56,095 nt of DNA from contig JAFAYV010000023.1 in the NCBI GenBank assembly GCA_019240115.1, forward strand, positions 1 to 56,095, in the 5' to 3' direction. Under the pieces are notes generated by a model. The model saw nothing but the letters and a program-made list of their open reading frames with translations, had not been told where the DNA came from and did not search any database. Made by a program: the position numbers and the translations under genes. Shown piece by piece: positions 1 to 8,350 of this stretch; within the stretch, counting starts at the first letter, position 1; every line of letters begins with the position of its first letter. This DNA is from Solirubrobacterales bacterium (lineage in GTDB: Bacteria > Actinomycetota > Thermoleophilia > Solirubrobacterales > Solirubrobacteraceae).

Positions 1-894
1 CCTCATCTCGTCGGTGCTGGCGCCCTGGAGGCGCATGTAGCTGCCGAGCGCGCCCGCCACCACCGCGAGCACGACGTCGTTGACGGTGCCGCCGAGGGCG
101 TTCTTGATCGCCTTGAACCGAGCGAGCTCGGCCCCGACCCAGGTGAACCGCCGGTGCGGCCCGATCCGGACGTTGAACGGGCTGGACGGCGCCGCCTGAA
201 ATCCCGTCCAGGCCAGTGCGCCGACGCTCCCCAGGGCCCGGCCCACCCGGGTCGCCACCGCGCGCGGCCCGCGGAGCGTGGCGCGGGCTCCGCGTACCAC
301 CTCGGCCGGGACGGTCGCGCGCTCGAGCAGCGCGTCGGCCAGGAGCTGAGCCGAGCTCGGCAATGGCCGCGCGACCCACTCGTGGTCGGGCGCCGCCACC
401 GGCAGCGGCTCGGGCGAGGTGTCGAACAGGACGGTGGCGATGTCGACGCCGGAGATCCCGTCGACGAGCGCGTGGTGGGTCTTCGACAGGACCGCGAAGC
501 GTCCCGCGGCCAGCCCTTCGACCAACCACAGCTCCCACAGGGGCCGGCTGCGGTCCAGTGCCTGCGAGAACACTCGGCCGGCCAGCCGCTTGAGCTCGGC
601 TTCGCCGCCCGGGCGGGGCAGCGCCGTGTGGCGGACGTGGTAGCGGACGTTGAAGTGAGGGTCGTCCACCCACACCGGCCGTCCCTGGTCGAACGGGACG
701 AACGCCAGCCGCTGTCGGTAACGGGGAACCAGGTGCAGCCGAGACTCGATCACACCGATCAGCTCGGCATATGCGGGTGGCTCGCCGGTGAACACCGAGC
801 ACCCCGCCACGTGCATGTGGGCCGAGCCTCGCTCGAGATGCAGAAACGAGCTGTCGAGCCCGGTCAGCCTGTCCTGGTTCGCCACCGAACGCAT
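1..894 (-). CDS. WS/DGAT-type O-acyltransferase, C-terminus beyond the window
   Basis: The 298 visible codons read as a wax ester synthase/diacylglycerol acyltransferase. This family transfers acyl groups from acyl-CoA to diacylglycerol or fatty alcohols to make storage lipid. Seen: the catalytic HHALVDG motif at residues 140-146, an N-terminal LTGLDSSFLHLE block, a PLWELWLVEG stretch and the family block NDVVLAVVAGAL near residue 280. The ATG at 894 starts directly on this conserved N-terminus. Family members are about 450-500 aa, so roughly 150-200 residues lie off the left edge. The gene is divergent from the riboswitch/RlpA-like gene. The family is secure; the acceptor (wax or triacylglycerol) cannot be told. 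Confidence 0.9.
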   Translation of the reverse strand, partial: MRSVANQDRLTGLDSSFLHLERGSAHMHVAGCSVFTGEPPAYAELIGVIESRLHLVPRYRQRLAFVPFDQGRPVWVDDPHFNVRYHVRHTALPRPGGEAELKRLAGRVFSQALDRSRPLWELWLVEGLAAGRFAVLSKTHHALVDGISGVDIATVLFDTSPEPLPVAAPDHEWVARPLPSSAQLLADALLERATVPAEVVRGARATLRGPRAVATRVGRALGSVGALAWTGFQAAPSSPFNVRIGPHRRFTWVGAELARFKAIKNALGGTVNDVVLAVVAGALGSYMRLQGASTDEMR

Positions 895-977
895 GGTAGT
901 CCGAGGTGCCGACTGTGATCGACCTCACATCAAACCCGTCAAGACCTCACCTAACCTGGCCGACGTATTAATCGACC

Positions 978-1165
978 TGCCGAGTCATCCCCGTCCGGAA
1001 CGGGGGTGAACGGGGGACCCACTGCCAGGCGACGGTTGCCTGGCCGGGGCGAATCGACTTGCCCGGCGCCAACAGCCGGCCGCAGTCGTAGCGCTCAGGA
1101 CACGCGCTCAGGCGCGACGTCAGCGGTTCGCGAGCCCGACAGCTAACCCCGTAGGCGCCCGGTCG
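978..1165 (+). promoter_or_regulatory. ydaO/yuaA-type cyclic-di-AMP riboswitch
   Basis: The leader of the RlpA-like gene carries the hallmark blocks of the ydaO riboswitch in order: GCCGAGTCATCCC near 978-991, CGGGGGACCCA near 1011-1021, a GGGGCGAAT block near 1045, and the 3' block CCCGACAGCTAACCCCGTAG near 1135-1153. In this class c-di-AMP binding usually turns expression off. Wall hydrolases and resuscitation factors are common actinobacterial targets, which fits the downstream gene. The SD AGGAGG at about 1175-1180 follows the aptamer closely. Boundaries are approximate. Confidence 0.9.
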
Positions 1166-1185
1166 AAGACCAACAGGAGGTCCTC

Positions 1186-1917
1186 ATGTTGAGGCCTGTC
1201 ACAGCCATGAAACGATGGCGCCGCGCCCGGCTGGGTGCAGGCGCTTTGATACTCGCCATTCCCTGCAGCGCCGTGGCGCTGGCCGCCGGCCAGGCCCTGG
1301 CCGCTCCCGCCCCGCAGTCGCTGCAGATCACCCCGCTCGCGTTCCGCGTTCCCCTCCTGCAGGGCGGGATCCCGGTCGAAGTGGCCACGCGTCTGCGCGT
1401 CCGCCCGCGGCGGCTGGCCGTTCTCGGTGGCCAGGCCGTCCAGGTTCGCGGGTGGCTGCTCCCGGGCCGCCCCGGCCGCCGGGTGAGCCTTCAGGCGCGC
1501 CAGGGCGGCAAATGGCAGACGCTGGCCATGGCGCGGACGGGTGCCGCGGGCCGGTTCGTGCTGCGCTACGTCGCGGGTGCCGCCGGCCAGGAGCGCGTCC
1601 GGGTCCGCTTCGCCGGTGACCGGCTAGAAGGCGGGTCCGCCGCCGCCCTCGGCCAGATGACCGTCTATCGCGAGGCGGGAGCCTCCTGGTACAACGACGG
1701 CGGTAACACCGCCTGCGGCTTTCACGCCCGCTACGGCGTGGCCAACCGGACGCTTCCCTGCGGGACCCAGGTGAGCCTCCGCTTCAACGGCCGCACGGTG
1801 ACCGCGACCGTCGACGACCGCGGGCCGTACGTCGGCGGCCGGGACTGGGATCTCAACCAGAACACCGCCGCCGCGCTCGGCTTCGGCGGGGTCGGCGCCG
1901 TCTGGTCCAGCCAATAG
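1186..1917 (+). CDS. secreted RlpA-like double-psi beta-barrel protein
   Basis: 243 aa. A basic N-terminus plus a hydrophobic segment ending AAGQALAAPAP (about residues 8-40) is a Sec signal peptide. Residues about 50-155 look like a beta-sandwich domain (VRGWLLPGRPGRRVSLQARQ). The C-terminal 80 residues are a double-psi beta-barrel as in RlpA lytic transglycosylases and expansin-like proteins: ASWYNDGG, LPCGTQVSLRFNGRTVTATV, then DDRGPYVGGRDWDLN with the conserved aspartates. It probably acts on peptidoglycan outside the cell. An excellent SD (AGGAGG) precedes the ATG. Expression should follow c-di-AMP through the leader riboswitch. Catalytic activity is not proven by the sequence. Confidence 0.88.
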   Translation: MLRPVTAMKRWRRARLGAGALILAIPCSAVALAAGQALAAPAPQSLQITPLAFRVPLLQGGIPVEVATRLRVRPRRLAVLGGQAVQVRGWLLPGRPGRRVSLQARQGGKWQTLAMARTGAAGRFVLRYVAGAAGQERVRVRFAGDRLEGGSAAALGQMTVYREAGASWYNDGGNTACGFHARYGVANRTLPCGTQVSLRFNGRTVTATVDDRGPYVGGRDWDLNQNTAAALGFGGVGAVWSSQ

Positions 1918-1969
1918 CCTGCGCGCGCAGCCGCCAGACGTCCGGCGGGCGGCCTAGCCTGGCCGCTGC

Positions 1970-3028
1970 ATGGCCAGACGCTGCATCGCCCACCTGGACA
2001 TGGACGCGTTCTATGTCTCGGTGGAGCTGCGCCGCCGGCCCGAGTTGCGCGGGCAGCCGGTGATCGTTGCCGGCACGAGCCCCCGGGGGGTCGTCACGAC
2101 CGCGTCCTACGAGGCGCGGCGCTACGGTGTCGGCTCGGCGATGCCCGCGGCGCGTGCGCGGCGACTGTGCCCCGACGGCGTCTACCTGCCGCCCGACTTC
2201 CCCTACTACCGCGCCGCCTCGCGCGAGGTCATGGACCTCGTGCGCGCCAGCGCGCCCGCGGTCGAGGTCATCGGCCTCGACGAGGCGTATCTCGACCTGA
2301 CCGGAGAGCCGGAGCCGGTGCCGCGGATGCGGCGCCTGACCGAGAGCATCGAGACCCGGACCACCTTGCAGTGCTCGATCGGGATCGGGCCGAGCAAGCT
2401 CGTGGCCAAGGTCGCCTCCGACGCCGAGAAGCCGCGGGGCTTCGTCGTGCTGACCCGCGAGCAGGCGCGCGAGCGCTTCGCCGCAGCGCCATGCGGGCTC
2501 GTTCCCGGGATCGGCCCGAAGACCGCCGAGCGGCTGCGGGCCGCCGGTCTGCACACCCTCGGCCGGCTTGCCGACGCGCCGGCCGAGGAGCTGGCGGCGG
2601 CGTTCGGGGCGCGGCTCGGCCCGGCGCTGCAGGCGCGGGCGCGGTTCGAGGACGACGCTCCGGTCACCCAGGAGCGCAAGGTCATCTCCGAGTCGCGCGA
2701 GACGACCTTCGACGTCGACATCAGCGATCCGCGCGAGCTCGAGGCGGCGCTGCACGAGCTCGTCGCCAAGCTCTGCGACGGCCTCGTCGGCCAGCGGCGC
2801 CGGGGCCGCACGATCGGCATCAAGGTGCGCCTCGACGACTTCTCCACCCACACGCGCGCGCGCACGCTGGCCGAGGCGGTGGCGAGCGCCGACCGGGTCG
2901 GCCCCGTCGCCCTCGACCTGCTGCGCCGCTTCGACGCGCCGCGGCCGGTGCGTCTCCTCGGGGTGCGCGTCGCCGGGCTCGAGCCCGCGAGCAACGCCGA
3001 CGTCGAGCAGCTGGCCTTCGCCGTCTAG
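1970..3028 (+). CDS. dinB: DNA polymerase IV (Y-family, translesion)
   Basis: 352 aa, normal for DinB. Y-family motifs are visible: HLDMDAFYVSVE at residues 7-18 with the first metal-binding aspartates, TTASYEARRYGVGSAM around 45-60, and GLDEAYLD around 103-110 with the catalytic Asp-Glu pair. A helix-hairpin-helix thumb (LVPGIGPKTAERL) and a little-finger domain follow. The protein extends primers past DNA lesions in the cytosol. The C-terminus ends LAFAV with no clear QLSLF-type clamp-binding motif. Its stop overlaps the convergent thioredoxin gene by 4 nt. Confidence 0.95.
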   Translation: MARRCIAHLDMDAFYVSVELRRRPELRGQPVIVAGTSPRGVVTTASYEARRYGVGSAMPAARARRLCPDGVYLPPDFPYYRAASREVMDLVRASAPAVEVIGLDEAYLDLTGEPEPVPRMRRLTESIETRTTLQCSIGIGPSKLVAKVASDAEKPRGFVVLTREQARERFAAAPCGLVPGIGPKTAERLRAAGLHTLGRLADAPAEELAAAFGARLGPALQARARFEDDAPVTQERKVISESRETTFDVDISDPRELEAALHELVAKLCDGLVGQRRRGRTIGIKVRLDDFSTHTRARTLAEAVASADRVGPVALDLLRRFDAPRPVRLLGVRVAGLEPASNADVEQLAFAV

Positions 3029-3771
3029 TACAGCGCCGAGGCCAGACGCCGCCGCGACTCGCGGGCGAGCGGGCTCTGCACCCCGAGCTCGTCGAGGATC
3101 CCCACGACGACCCGGCGGATGTCGTTGCGGACGCCGTCGGCCTGGGGCAGAGCCCCGATGAGAAGGTCGAGCGCGCGCTCCGGGTCGCCGGCGTCGAGCG
3201 CCGCGAAGGCCGCCGTCAGGTCGGGATGAGGCGCGGCATCGGCACGCTCGAGCTCGATCCGCGCCGCCAGACCATCGGCGGTGAAGCTTCCCGGGACCTC
3301 GCGTACGAGCGCGTAGGCGGCGTCGGCGTCGCCTCGGGCATGCAGCATCCGGGCGAGCGGCACGGCGGCATCGGCGCGCGAGGGCTCGAGCTCGACGGCC
3401 CGGCGCAGGGAGTCCTCGTCGCCGCGCGCAACGAGCTCGTCGGCCTCCGAGGGGAGCAGGGCATCGAGGAACTCCGCGACCGCCGCCGGCGGCTGCGCGC
3501 CGACGAACTCGGAGACGACCGCGCCGTCGCGAAACGCCTTGACCGCGGGGATGCTCTGGATCCCGTAGCTGCCGGCCACCATGGGGTTGGCATCGACGTC
3601 GACCTTGGCCAGCTCGAGCTGACCGACACGCTCCTCGACGGCCCGCTCGATCACCGGTCCGAGCTGACGGCAGGGGCCGCACCACTCGGCCCAGAAGTCG
3701 ACGATGACGGGCAGCGTGCGCGAGCGCTCGACGACGTCGGCCTGGAAGGTTGCGTCGGTGACGTCGGGCAT
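3025..3771 (-). CDS. thioredoxin-TPR fusion (CnoX/YbbN-like)
   Basis: 248 aa. The N-terminal 110 residues are a thioredoxin fold with the complete active site WCGPC (Cys31 and Cys34) and the cis-proline loop IQSIPAVK. The remainder is helical and TPR-like (DAAVPLARMLHARGDADAAY, DPERALDLLIGALPQ), the layout of YbbN/CnoX, a chaperone-redox protein that protects clients under oxidative stress. In E. coli YbbN the motif is SxxC; here both cysteines are present, so disulfide exchange is possible. It is divergent from the hydrolase gene, with 62 nt between starts. Confidence 0.88.
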   Translation of the reverse strand: MPDVTDATFQADVVERSRTLPVIVDFWAEWCGPCRQLGPVIERAVEERVGQLELAKVDVDANPMVAGSYGIQSIPAVKAFRDGAVVSEFVGAQPPAAVAEFLDALLPSEADELVARGDEDSLRRAVELEPSRADAAVPLARMLHARGDADAAYALVREVPGSFTADGLAARIELERADAAPHPDLTAAFAALDAGDPERALDLLIGALPQADGVRNDIRRVVVGILDELGVQSPLARESRRRLASALY

Positions 3772-3833
3772 GGTCCGATGGTAGCCGCGTCCCGGGGCGT
3801 CCTCGGGGCCCGCGATCCGGTAGACAGCCGGGG

Positions 3834-4655
3834 GTGAGCGAGACGTCGATCGCGTCGGGCCCGGTTCGTCTGGCCGCCGAGGAGAGCGGCGAGGGCGCGC
3901 CGGTTGTGCTCCTGCACGGGCTGACCGCGACGCGCCGCTATGTCGTGATGGGGTCGAGCGCGCTGCAGCGCTCGGGCCATCGCGTCGTCGCGTACGACGC
4001 GCGTGGCCACGGGGCCTCCTCGCCGGCTCCGGAGCCGGACGCCTACGAGTACGAGCAGCTCGGCGCCGACCTGGAGGCGGTGCTCGACGACCGCGGGATC
4101 GAGCGCGCGGTGCTGGCGGGCGCCTCGATGGGCGCCCATACGAGTCTGTGGCTCGCCCTGCAGCGTCCCGAGCGTGTCGTTGGCCTGGTGCTCATCACGC
4201 CCGCCTTCCTCGAGCCCGACGCCGACCGCGAGCGCCTGGCGCGATGGGACGCGCTGTCGAAGGGGTTGCGCGACGATGGGATCGACGGCTTCCTCGAGGC
4301 CCAGGGCGAGCCGCGCGTGCCCGAGCGTTGGCGCGAGACGGTGACCCGGGTCATCCGCCAGCGCCTCTCCCAGCACGAGCACCTCGACGCGGTCGCCGAC
4401 GCGCTGCACGTCGTGCCGCGGTCGGCGCCGTTCGGCGACGTCGCCGAGCTGTCGGCGATCGCGGTCCCGACGACGGTGGTCGCATCCGAGGACGACATCG
4501 ATCCCGAGCATCCACGGGCGGTGGGGGAGGCCTACGCCGAGGCGATCTCCGACGCGCGGCTGATCACCGACGAGCCGGGCCGATCCCCGACCGCCTGGCA
4601 GGGCAGCCAGCTCTCCAAGCTCATCGCCGAGGTCGTCGAGCAGGCCCAGACGTGA
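3834..4655 (+). CDS. alpha/beta hydrolase fold protein lacking the usual catalytic His
   Basis: 273 aa, GTG start. Alpha/beta hydrolase features: the oxyanion HG motif VVLLHGLTATR (about residues 24-34), the nucleophile elbow GASMG with Ser98, and an acid-strand block VVASEDDIDPEHP. Where the catalytic histidine is expected (usually GHSP near the C-terminus) the protein reads PGRSPTAWQGSQLSKLIAEV, with arginine in place of histidine. Either another residue serves as base or the protein is not a classical hydrolase. Substrate unknown. It converges on the membrane-protein gene with a 4-nt gap. Confidence 0.8.
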   Translation: MSETSIASGPVRLAAEESGEGAPVVLLHGLTATRRYVVMGSSALQRSGHRVVAYDARGHGASSPAPEPDAYEYEQLGADLEAVLDDRGIERAVLAGASMGAHTSLWLALQRPERVVGLVLITPAFLEPDADRERLARWDALSKGLRDDGIDGFLEAQGEPRVPERWRETVTRVIRQRLSQHEHLDAVADALHVVPRSAPFGDVAELSAIAVPTTVVASEDDIDPEHPRAVGEAYAEAISDARLITDEPGRSPTAWQGSQLSKLIAEVVEQAQT

Positions 4656-4659
4656 GAGG

Positions 4660-6396
4660 TCAGCGCCGACGCGGGCGGTCGAGCACGTAGACTCGGGCGC
4701 ATCCGAACCGGTGCACGGAGGCCAGCAGCGGCGCCAGCGGGCGGGTGAGGTTCGCGCGCTGGCGGCAGTCGGAGATGAGAATCGCCGCGCCGGTCGCGCG
4801 CACGAAACGCCGCGCGGCCGCCGGCCGTATGTCCCCGCGGAACAGCCGGTCGACGTCGCGCGCGCGCGCGGGATAGTTGCGGCTCCAGTAGCCGTCGCCG
4901 ATCCAGACCGCGGCGCCGGTCTGGGACGGGACGACGACGGCGAACGGGGTCGGCGCGAGCACGCCACCGAGCCGGTGGTCGGCGATCCAGTGCAGTGCCT
5001 GCCGGTCGCCCCGCGGTAGGTAGTACTGCGCAAGCGTGTGACGCGAGGCGGTGTTCGCGAACTTACGGGCGTCGTAGGCCAGGCCCGGAACCGTGAGCAG
5101 CGCGATCGCCGCGGCGCCCAGGCCCGCCGGCACCATCGCCCGCTGTCCGCCGCGCACGATCAGTACCGCGAGCGGGAAGCTCAGGCCCTGCAGCGCGTGG
5201 GGCGCGAAGGAGTCGTTGACGAAGTAGGTGACAAGGCAGGCGCCGACCCACAGCAGCAGCATCTGCTCGAGCACGTCGCCGCGCGGCCGGCGCACGCCGA
5301 GCGCCGCGAGCAGGGCAAGCGGGCCGAGCCCCGCGAGCAGGACGAGCGCCGGAAGCCGAGCGATCACCTCGTAGCGGGAGGCCAGGCGCCACGCCGGATC
5401 CGAGCGGGCGAGGATCTCGTAGTAGGCGAGCGGCAGCGCGGCGCCGATCGTCGGCCCCGCGAGCGTGAGGGCGCCGCGCATCCGCCGCAACGGCGCGAGC
5501 GCGACGAAGATGACGATGAGCGTGATCCCCTGCCAGGGATGCAACCAGGCGGCGAGCAGCGCCGCCAGCGTGGCGGCGGTCACCGGCTTGGCGGCGGTCA
5601 CCGGCTTGGCGGTCACCGGTCCGGCGGTCACCGGCTTGGCGGCGGTCACGGGCTTGGCGGCGGTCACGGGCTTGGCGGCGGTCACCGGGCTCGCGGCGGT
5701 CACCGGGCTCGCGGCGGTCACCGGCCCGGCGGCGCCCGCCGGGCGCGAGCGGGTCAGCGCGCGCTCGACCGCCAGCAGGGATGCCACGACGAGCGCGATG
5801 GCCGCCGCGCTCGGGATGTAGCCCCACAGCTTGTCGGCGACGAGCAGCTCGTCGCCCAGCAGATACAGCGAGAAGCGAAACGGGACCGCTCCGAGCGCGG
5901 CCCAGCTGAACAGCGCCGCTACCGGGGTGCAGGTGAACAGCGCCAGCACCACCGCCGCCGCCTGGGCCGCGGGCGAGTCGGCCAGGGTCCGCCGCGCCCA
6001 GGCGACCGCGGCGGCGAACAGCACGACGATGGCGATCGGCTTGAGCAGCTGATAGGCGAGCGCGAGCGAGAGCCCGAGGCGATGCAGGCCGCCGACGATC
6101 GCGAACAGCGGCTCGAGGTAGACGTGGCCGTTGGGCTGCAGCGTGAACAGGTCGGAGGCGAGCCCGTGGACCGACGCGTCGCGCGCCCAGGACAGGTACT
6201 GCAGCTGATCGGCGCCGAGCACGCCGTCGGCGCCGATCAGGCCGTCGGCGCCGGTGAAGCTCGCGTGGGCTCGCGCGGCCCCGATCAGCAGCAGGGCGAG
6301 CGGGAACAGCGCCCACCCGGCCAGGACGACCAGGAGGACGACGTGCCAGCCCGCGATCCGCGGCTTGTCCGTCCACGCCGACCGCGGGGCCCCCAT
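4660..6396 (-). CDS. polytopic membrane protein, GT-C-like glycosyltransferase candidate
   Basis: 578 aa from the ATG at 6396 (MGAPRSAWTDK). An in-frame upstream start at 6450 would begin inside the 228-bp repeat element, so I reject it. About 10-11 hydrophobic segments are followed by a soluble C-terminus of about 140 residues. The first extracytoplasmic loop has GADQLQYLSWARDASVHG, resembling the acidic loop of GT-C fold glycosyltransferases and mannosyltransferase-like proteins. A loop near residues 222-275 is built of PVTAAK/PVTAAS hexapeptide repeats. The product is probably involved in envelope glycan or glycoprotein assembly, but no family signature is decisive. Confidence 0.72.
   Translation of the reverse strand: MGAPRSAWTDKPRIAGWHVVLLVVLAGWALFPLALLLIGAARAHASFTGADGLIGADGVLGADQLQYLSWARDASVHGLASDLFTLQPNGHVYLEPLFAIVGGLHRLGLSLALAYQLLKPIAIVVLFAAAVAWARRTLADSPAAQAAAVVLALFTCTPVAALFSWAALGAVPFRFSLYLLGDELLVADKLWGYIPSAAAIALVVASLLAVERALTRSRPAGAAGPVTAASPVTAASPVTAAKPVTAAKPVTAAKPVTAGPVTAKPVTAAKPVTAATLAALLAAWLHPWQGITLIVIFVALAPLRRMRGALTLAGPTIGAALPLAYYEILARSDPAWRLASRYEVIARLPALVLLAGLGPLALLAALGVRRPRGDVLEQMLLLWVGACLVTYFVNDSFAPHALQGLSFPLAVLIVRGGQRAMVPAGLGAAAIALLTVPGLAYDARKFANTASRHTLAQYYLPRGDRQALHWIADHRLGGVLAPTPFAVVVPSQTGAAVWIGDGYWSRNYPARARDVDRLFRGDIRPAAARRFVRATGAAILISDCRQRANLTRPLAPLLASVHRFGCARVYVLDRPRRR
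5572..5732. repeat. 18-bp minisatellite encoding PVTAAK/PVTAAS hexapeptides
   Basis: On the plus strand the unit is GGCGGTCACCGGCTTGGC with variants (acGGGC, GGGCTC). About seven full 18-bp units plus two shortened ones lie in tandem. Every unit length is a multiple of 3, so the membrane-protein frame is kept. On the minus strand they encode PVTAAS, PVTAAK, PVTAG and PVTAK. The tract lies between two predicted membrane segments. Confidence 0.92.
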
Positions 6397-6406
6397 CGGC
6401 GGCAGC

Positions 6407-6634
6407 CTAGTGGTCGGCCCCGTAAGTACGGTCGCACCGAGAGCGCTCACCAGTGGATGCCTGGCGAGGACGCAGAAGTCGACGTGTAGCAGCGCTACAC
6501 GAGGCTTCGAGGACAGCTGGACGACGCGAGCGCGGCCCGATCCGGCGAGGCTGGATGCCGAGCGGGCCGCAGGCTCGCGCGGGCGCCGCTGGGGAGTGCT
6601 CGAATGCGAGCGTACTTACGGGGGCGGCCACTAG
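6407..6634 (+). mobile_element. 228-bp MITE-like element, copy A
   Basis: The element is bounded by CTAG on both sides and has about 30-bp terminal inverted repeats (CTAGTGG then CCCCGTAAGTACG at each end, about 27 of 30 matching). Inside is a hairpin, CGTGTAGC-AGC-GCTACACG (6484-6502). It encodes no transposase. A second copy of exactly the same length lies inverted at 37027-37254, and fragments of its core recur at 45170-45417. It sits between the stop of the Fn3-like gene and the start of the membrane-protein gene. No clear target-site duplication is visible. Confidence 0.82.
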
Positions 6635-6644
6635 TGGCCGCCCC
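6621..6644. terminator. perfect 24-bp palindrome, likely hairpin terminator of the Fn3-like gene
   Basis: Two 10-nt arms (GGGGCGGCCA / TGGCCGCCCC) flank a CTAG centre with no mismatch. It overlaps the right tip of the 228-bp element and lies 27 nt beyond the Fn3-like gene's stop, where a terminator would sit. There is no strong T-run, so the terminator role is inferred. Confidence 0.5.
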
Positions 6645-6670
6645 GGGAGGGGACGACCACCGCGGGGTCA

Positions 6671-7669
6671 TCAGCCGGCGGTCACGTGGTCGACGTGGTT
6701 GACCGGTGCCAGATAGCCGTTGCCGCGGAAGCTGATCGTCACCCGCAGGTGCGCCGGGCCGCGAGCGTGCGTGCGCCGGAACGAGGTCTGCGCGCTGAAC
6801 CTGCAGTCGCCGCCGACCGGCGCCACGCTCACGCCGAGCTGGCGCCTGCCGTTGTAGAAGCGCACGCCGACCTTGCCCGTGCACCGCTGGGCCGCGGGGA
6901 TGTAGTTGCCGCCCTTCAGCGTGCCCCGCGTCGTGAAGGTGTACGGCGACTTGCGATGAAAGCTCGGCGAGGTCCGCGTCGAGAGGGTCGGCCTGGGCCG
7001 GCGAGCGGGCTCGGTGAAGAAGGTCGCGTCGGCGCCCGGCGAAGCGATGCCTCCGTGGTAGGCGACGATCTGGTAGTGGAACAGCGTCGCCGGCGCCAGG
7101 CCCATCAGCTCGAGCGAGACCGGCGTGGCGATCCTCGAGGCCGGCAGCAGCGCGCCCACGACGGTCATGCCGTAGTTCGCGGTCAGGCCGTAGCGCACGA
7201 CCCAGGCGGTGGGGGCGCCGTTGGGCGAGATGACGCCCGTGGGGGTGGCGACGGTCATGCCGACGTCGATCGCCGGGCCAGTGACCGCGCCGGGCGGCGG
7301 GAACCCGGCGGTGGTGAAGTGGCGGATCGCCCCGTTCGTCGCGCCGGCGGTCGACACCGCGGTGATCCGGTAGTAATAGACGGTCCCCGGGATGAGGCCG
7401 CCGATGCCCTCGGAGACGTTCTCGGCCTTGCCCGAGCCCGCCGAGCGCGACGGGCTGTCGGCGCCGAGCGAGGTCGTCGTGCCGTACTGGAACAGGTAGC
7501 CGGTCGGGGCCCCGTTCGGGTTGACCCGTCCGTTCAGGACGGCCGCCGAGCCGGTGATCTTCGCCGCGCCGCCGGTGATGACGGTGGGCGACGAGGCGGC
7601 CACGGCCAGTCCGGCAAGGCCGGCGGTCAGGATCCCCACGAGGACAGCGATCTTCAGGACACGTTTCAT
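6671..7669 (-). CDS. secreted protein with fibronectin-type-III-like repeats
   Basis: 332 aa from the ATG at 7669, chosen for its SD (AGGAGG about 8 nt upstream) and because it begins a clean signal peptide, MKRVLKIAVLVGILTAGLAG...VAA (residues 1-25). Two Fn3-like modules follow, each with the actinobacterial pattern GxVxPNGAPTxxxxxYG and a later LxPxTxYYYRxxA block (about residues 30-118 and 122-225). The C-terminal 100 residues form another beta domain with two cysteines (QRCTGKVGVRFYNGRR, GDCRFSAQTSF). Extracellular; binding partner unknown. Confidence 0.82.
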   Translation of the reverse strand: MKRVLKIAVLVGILTAGLAGLAVAASSPTVITGGAAKITGSAAVLNGRVNPNGAPTGYLFQYGTTTSLGADSPSRSAGSGKAENVSEGIGGLIPGTVYYYRITAVSTAGATNGAIRHFTTAGFPPPGAVTGPAIDVGMTVATPTGVISPNGAPTAWVVRYGLTANYGMTVVGALLPASRIATPVSLELMGLAPATLFHYQIVAYHGGIASPGADATFFTEPARRPRPTLSTRTSPSFHRKSPYTFTTRGTLKGGNYIPAAQRCTGKVGVRFYNGRRQLGVSVAPVGGDCRFSAQTSFRRTHARGPAHLRVTISFRGNGYLAPVNHVDHVTAG

Positions 7670-7798
7670 CGAGCGAACCTCCTGCAGGGGGCGAGCACGA
7701 TCTTTATACCGGCGACGGACGGGAAGTTGCGCCAGCCGCGGTGCGTTCACGGCGGCGACTGCGATTGGTGCGCCGGTGGCCCGGGTACGAGAAAACCC

Positions 7799-8350
7799 GT
7801 GATCACAATCGAGAACATCGAGGACTGGCGCGGCCAGCGCGTGCTCGACCCGGCCGACGAGCAGCTGGGCAAGCTCGAGGACATCTACTTCGACCGCGAC
7901 AGCGGCACGCCGCTGCTGGCCCTGGTCAAGAGCGGGCTCATGGGCCGCCGCGCGAAGCTCATCCCGCTCGACGGCGCGACCGTGGGCCGCGACCACGTGC
8001 GCCTCGTCCACGGCAAGGAAGCGGTCGACGCGGCGCCCGACGCCCCCGACGAGGCCCCCGACCACGCAGAGCTCGACAAGGTCGCGGCCGCCTATGGGCT
8101 CAAATTCTCCGATCGCGTCACCCTTGAGACCGCCGACCAGGCGGCCCGGCGCGCGGAGGCCCAGGCGGCTCGTGATCGCGCCGATCAGCTGTCGATCACC
8201 GCGCGCGAGAAGATCGCGGCGCGTGACGCCGCGCAGAGGCGCGCCCAGAACGCCGGCGAAGACGCGACGCAGGCCGAGCGCGAGGCCGAGGAGGCGCGCG
8301 AGGCGGCGCTGCAGGCGCGCGAGGAGGCGCAGCGCTACGACGAGGACTGA
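7799..8350 (+). CDS. PRC-barrel domain protein with coiled-coil tail
   Basis: 183 aa from the GTG at 7799, in frame with ITIENIEDWRGQRVLD, the start of the domain. Residues about 1-75 are a PRC-barrel (VLDPADEQLGKLEDIYFD, ALVKSGLMGRRAKLIPLDGA), the small beta domain of photosynthetic reaction centres and RimM. From about residue 90 the protein is an alanine/glutamate/arginine-rich helix (EAQAARDRADQL, AREAALQAREEAQRYDED) that should form a coiled coil. It is divergent from the Fn3-like gene. Role unknown; PRC-barrel proteins often scaffold other proteins or respond to stress. Confidence 0.8.
   Translation: MITIENIEDWRGQRVLDPADEQLGKLEDIYFDRDSGTPLLALVKSGLMGRRAKLIPLDGATVGRDHVRLVHGKEAVDAAPDAPDEAPDHAELDKVAAAYGLKFSDRVTLETADQAARRAEAQAARDRADQLSITAREKIAARDAAQRRAQNAGEDATQAEREAEEAREAALQAREEAQRYDED

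Noticed and set aside
154-918. Plus-strand open frame of 254 codons at the left edge
   Set aside because: The minus strand here encodes a WS/DGAT enzyme with its HHALVDG motif; the plus frame has no family pattern.
5572-5732. Possible CRISPR array
   Set aside because: Units are contiguous 18-mers without spacers and keep a reading frame, so this is a coding minisatellite.
6397-6450. Longer N-terminus of the membrane protein (start at 6450)
   Set aside because: Those 18 codons come from the 228-bp repeat; the same peptide is encoded beside copy B next to an unrelated gene.
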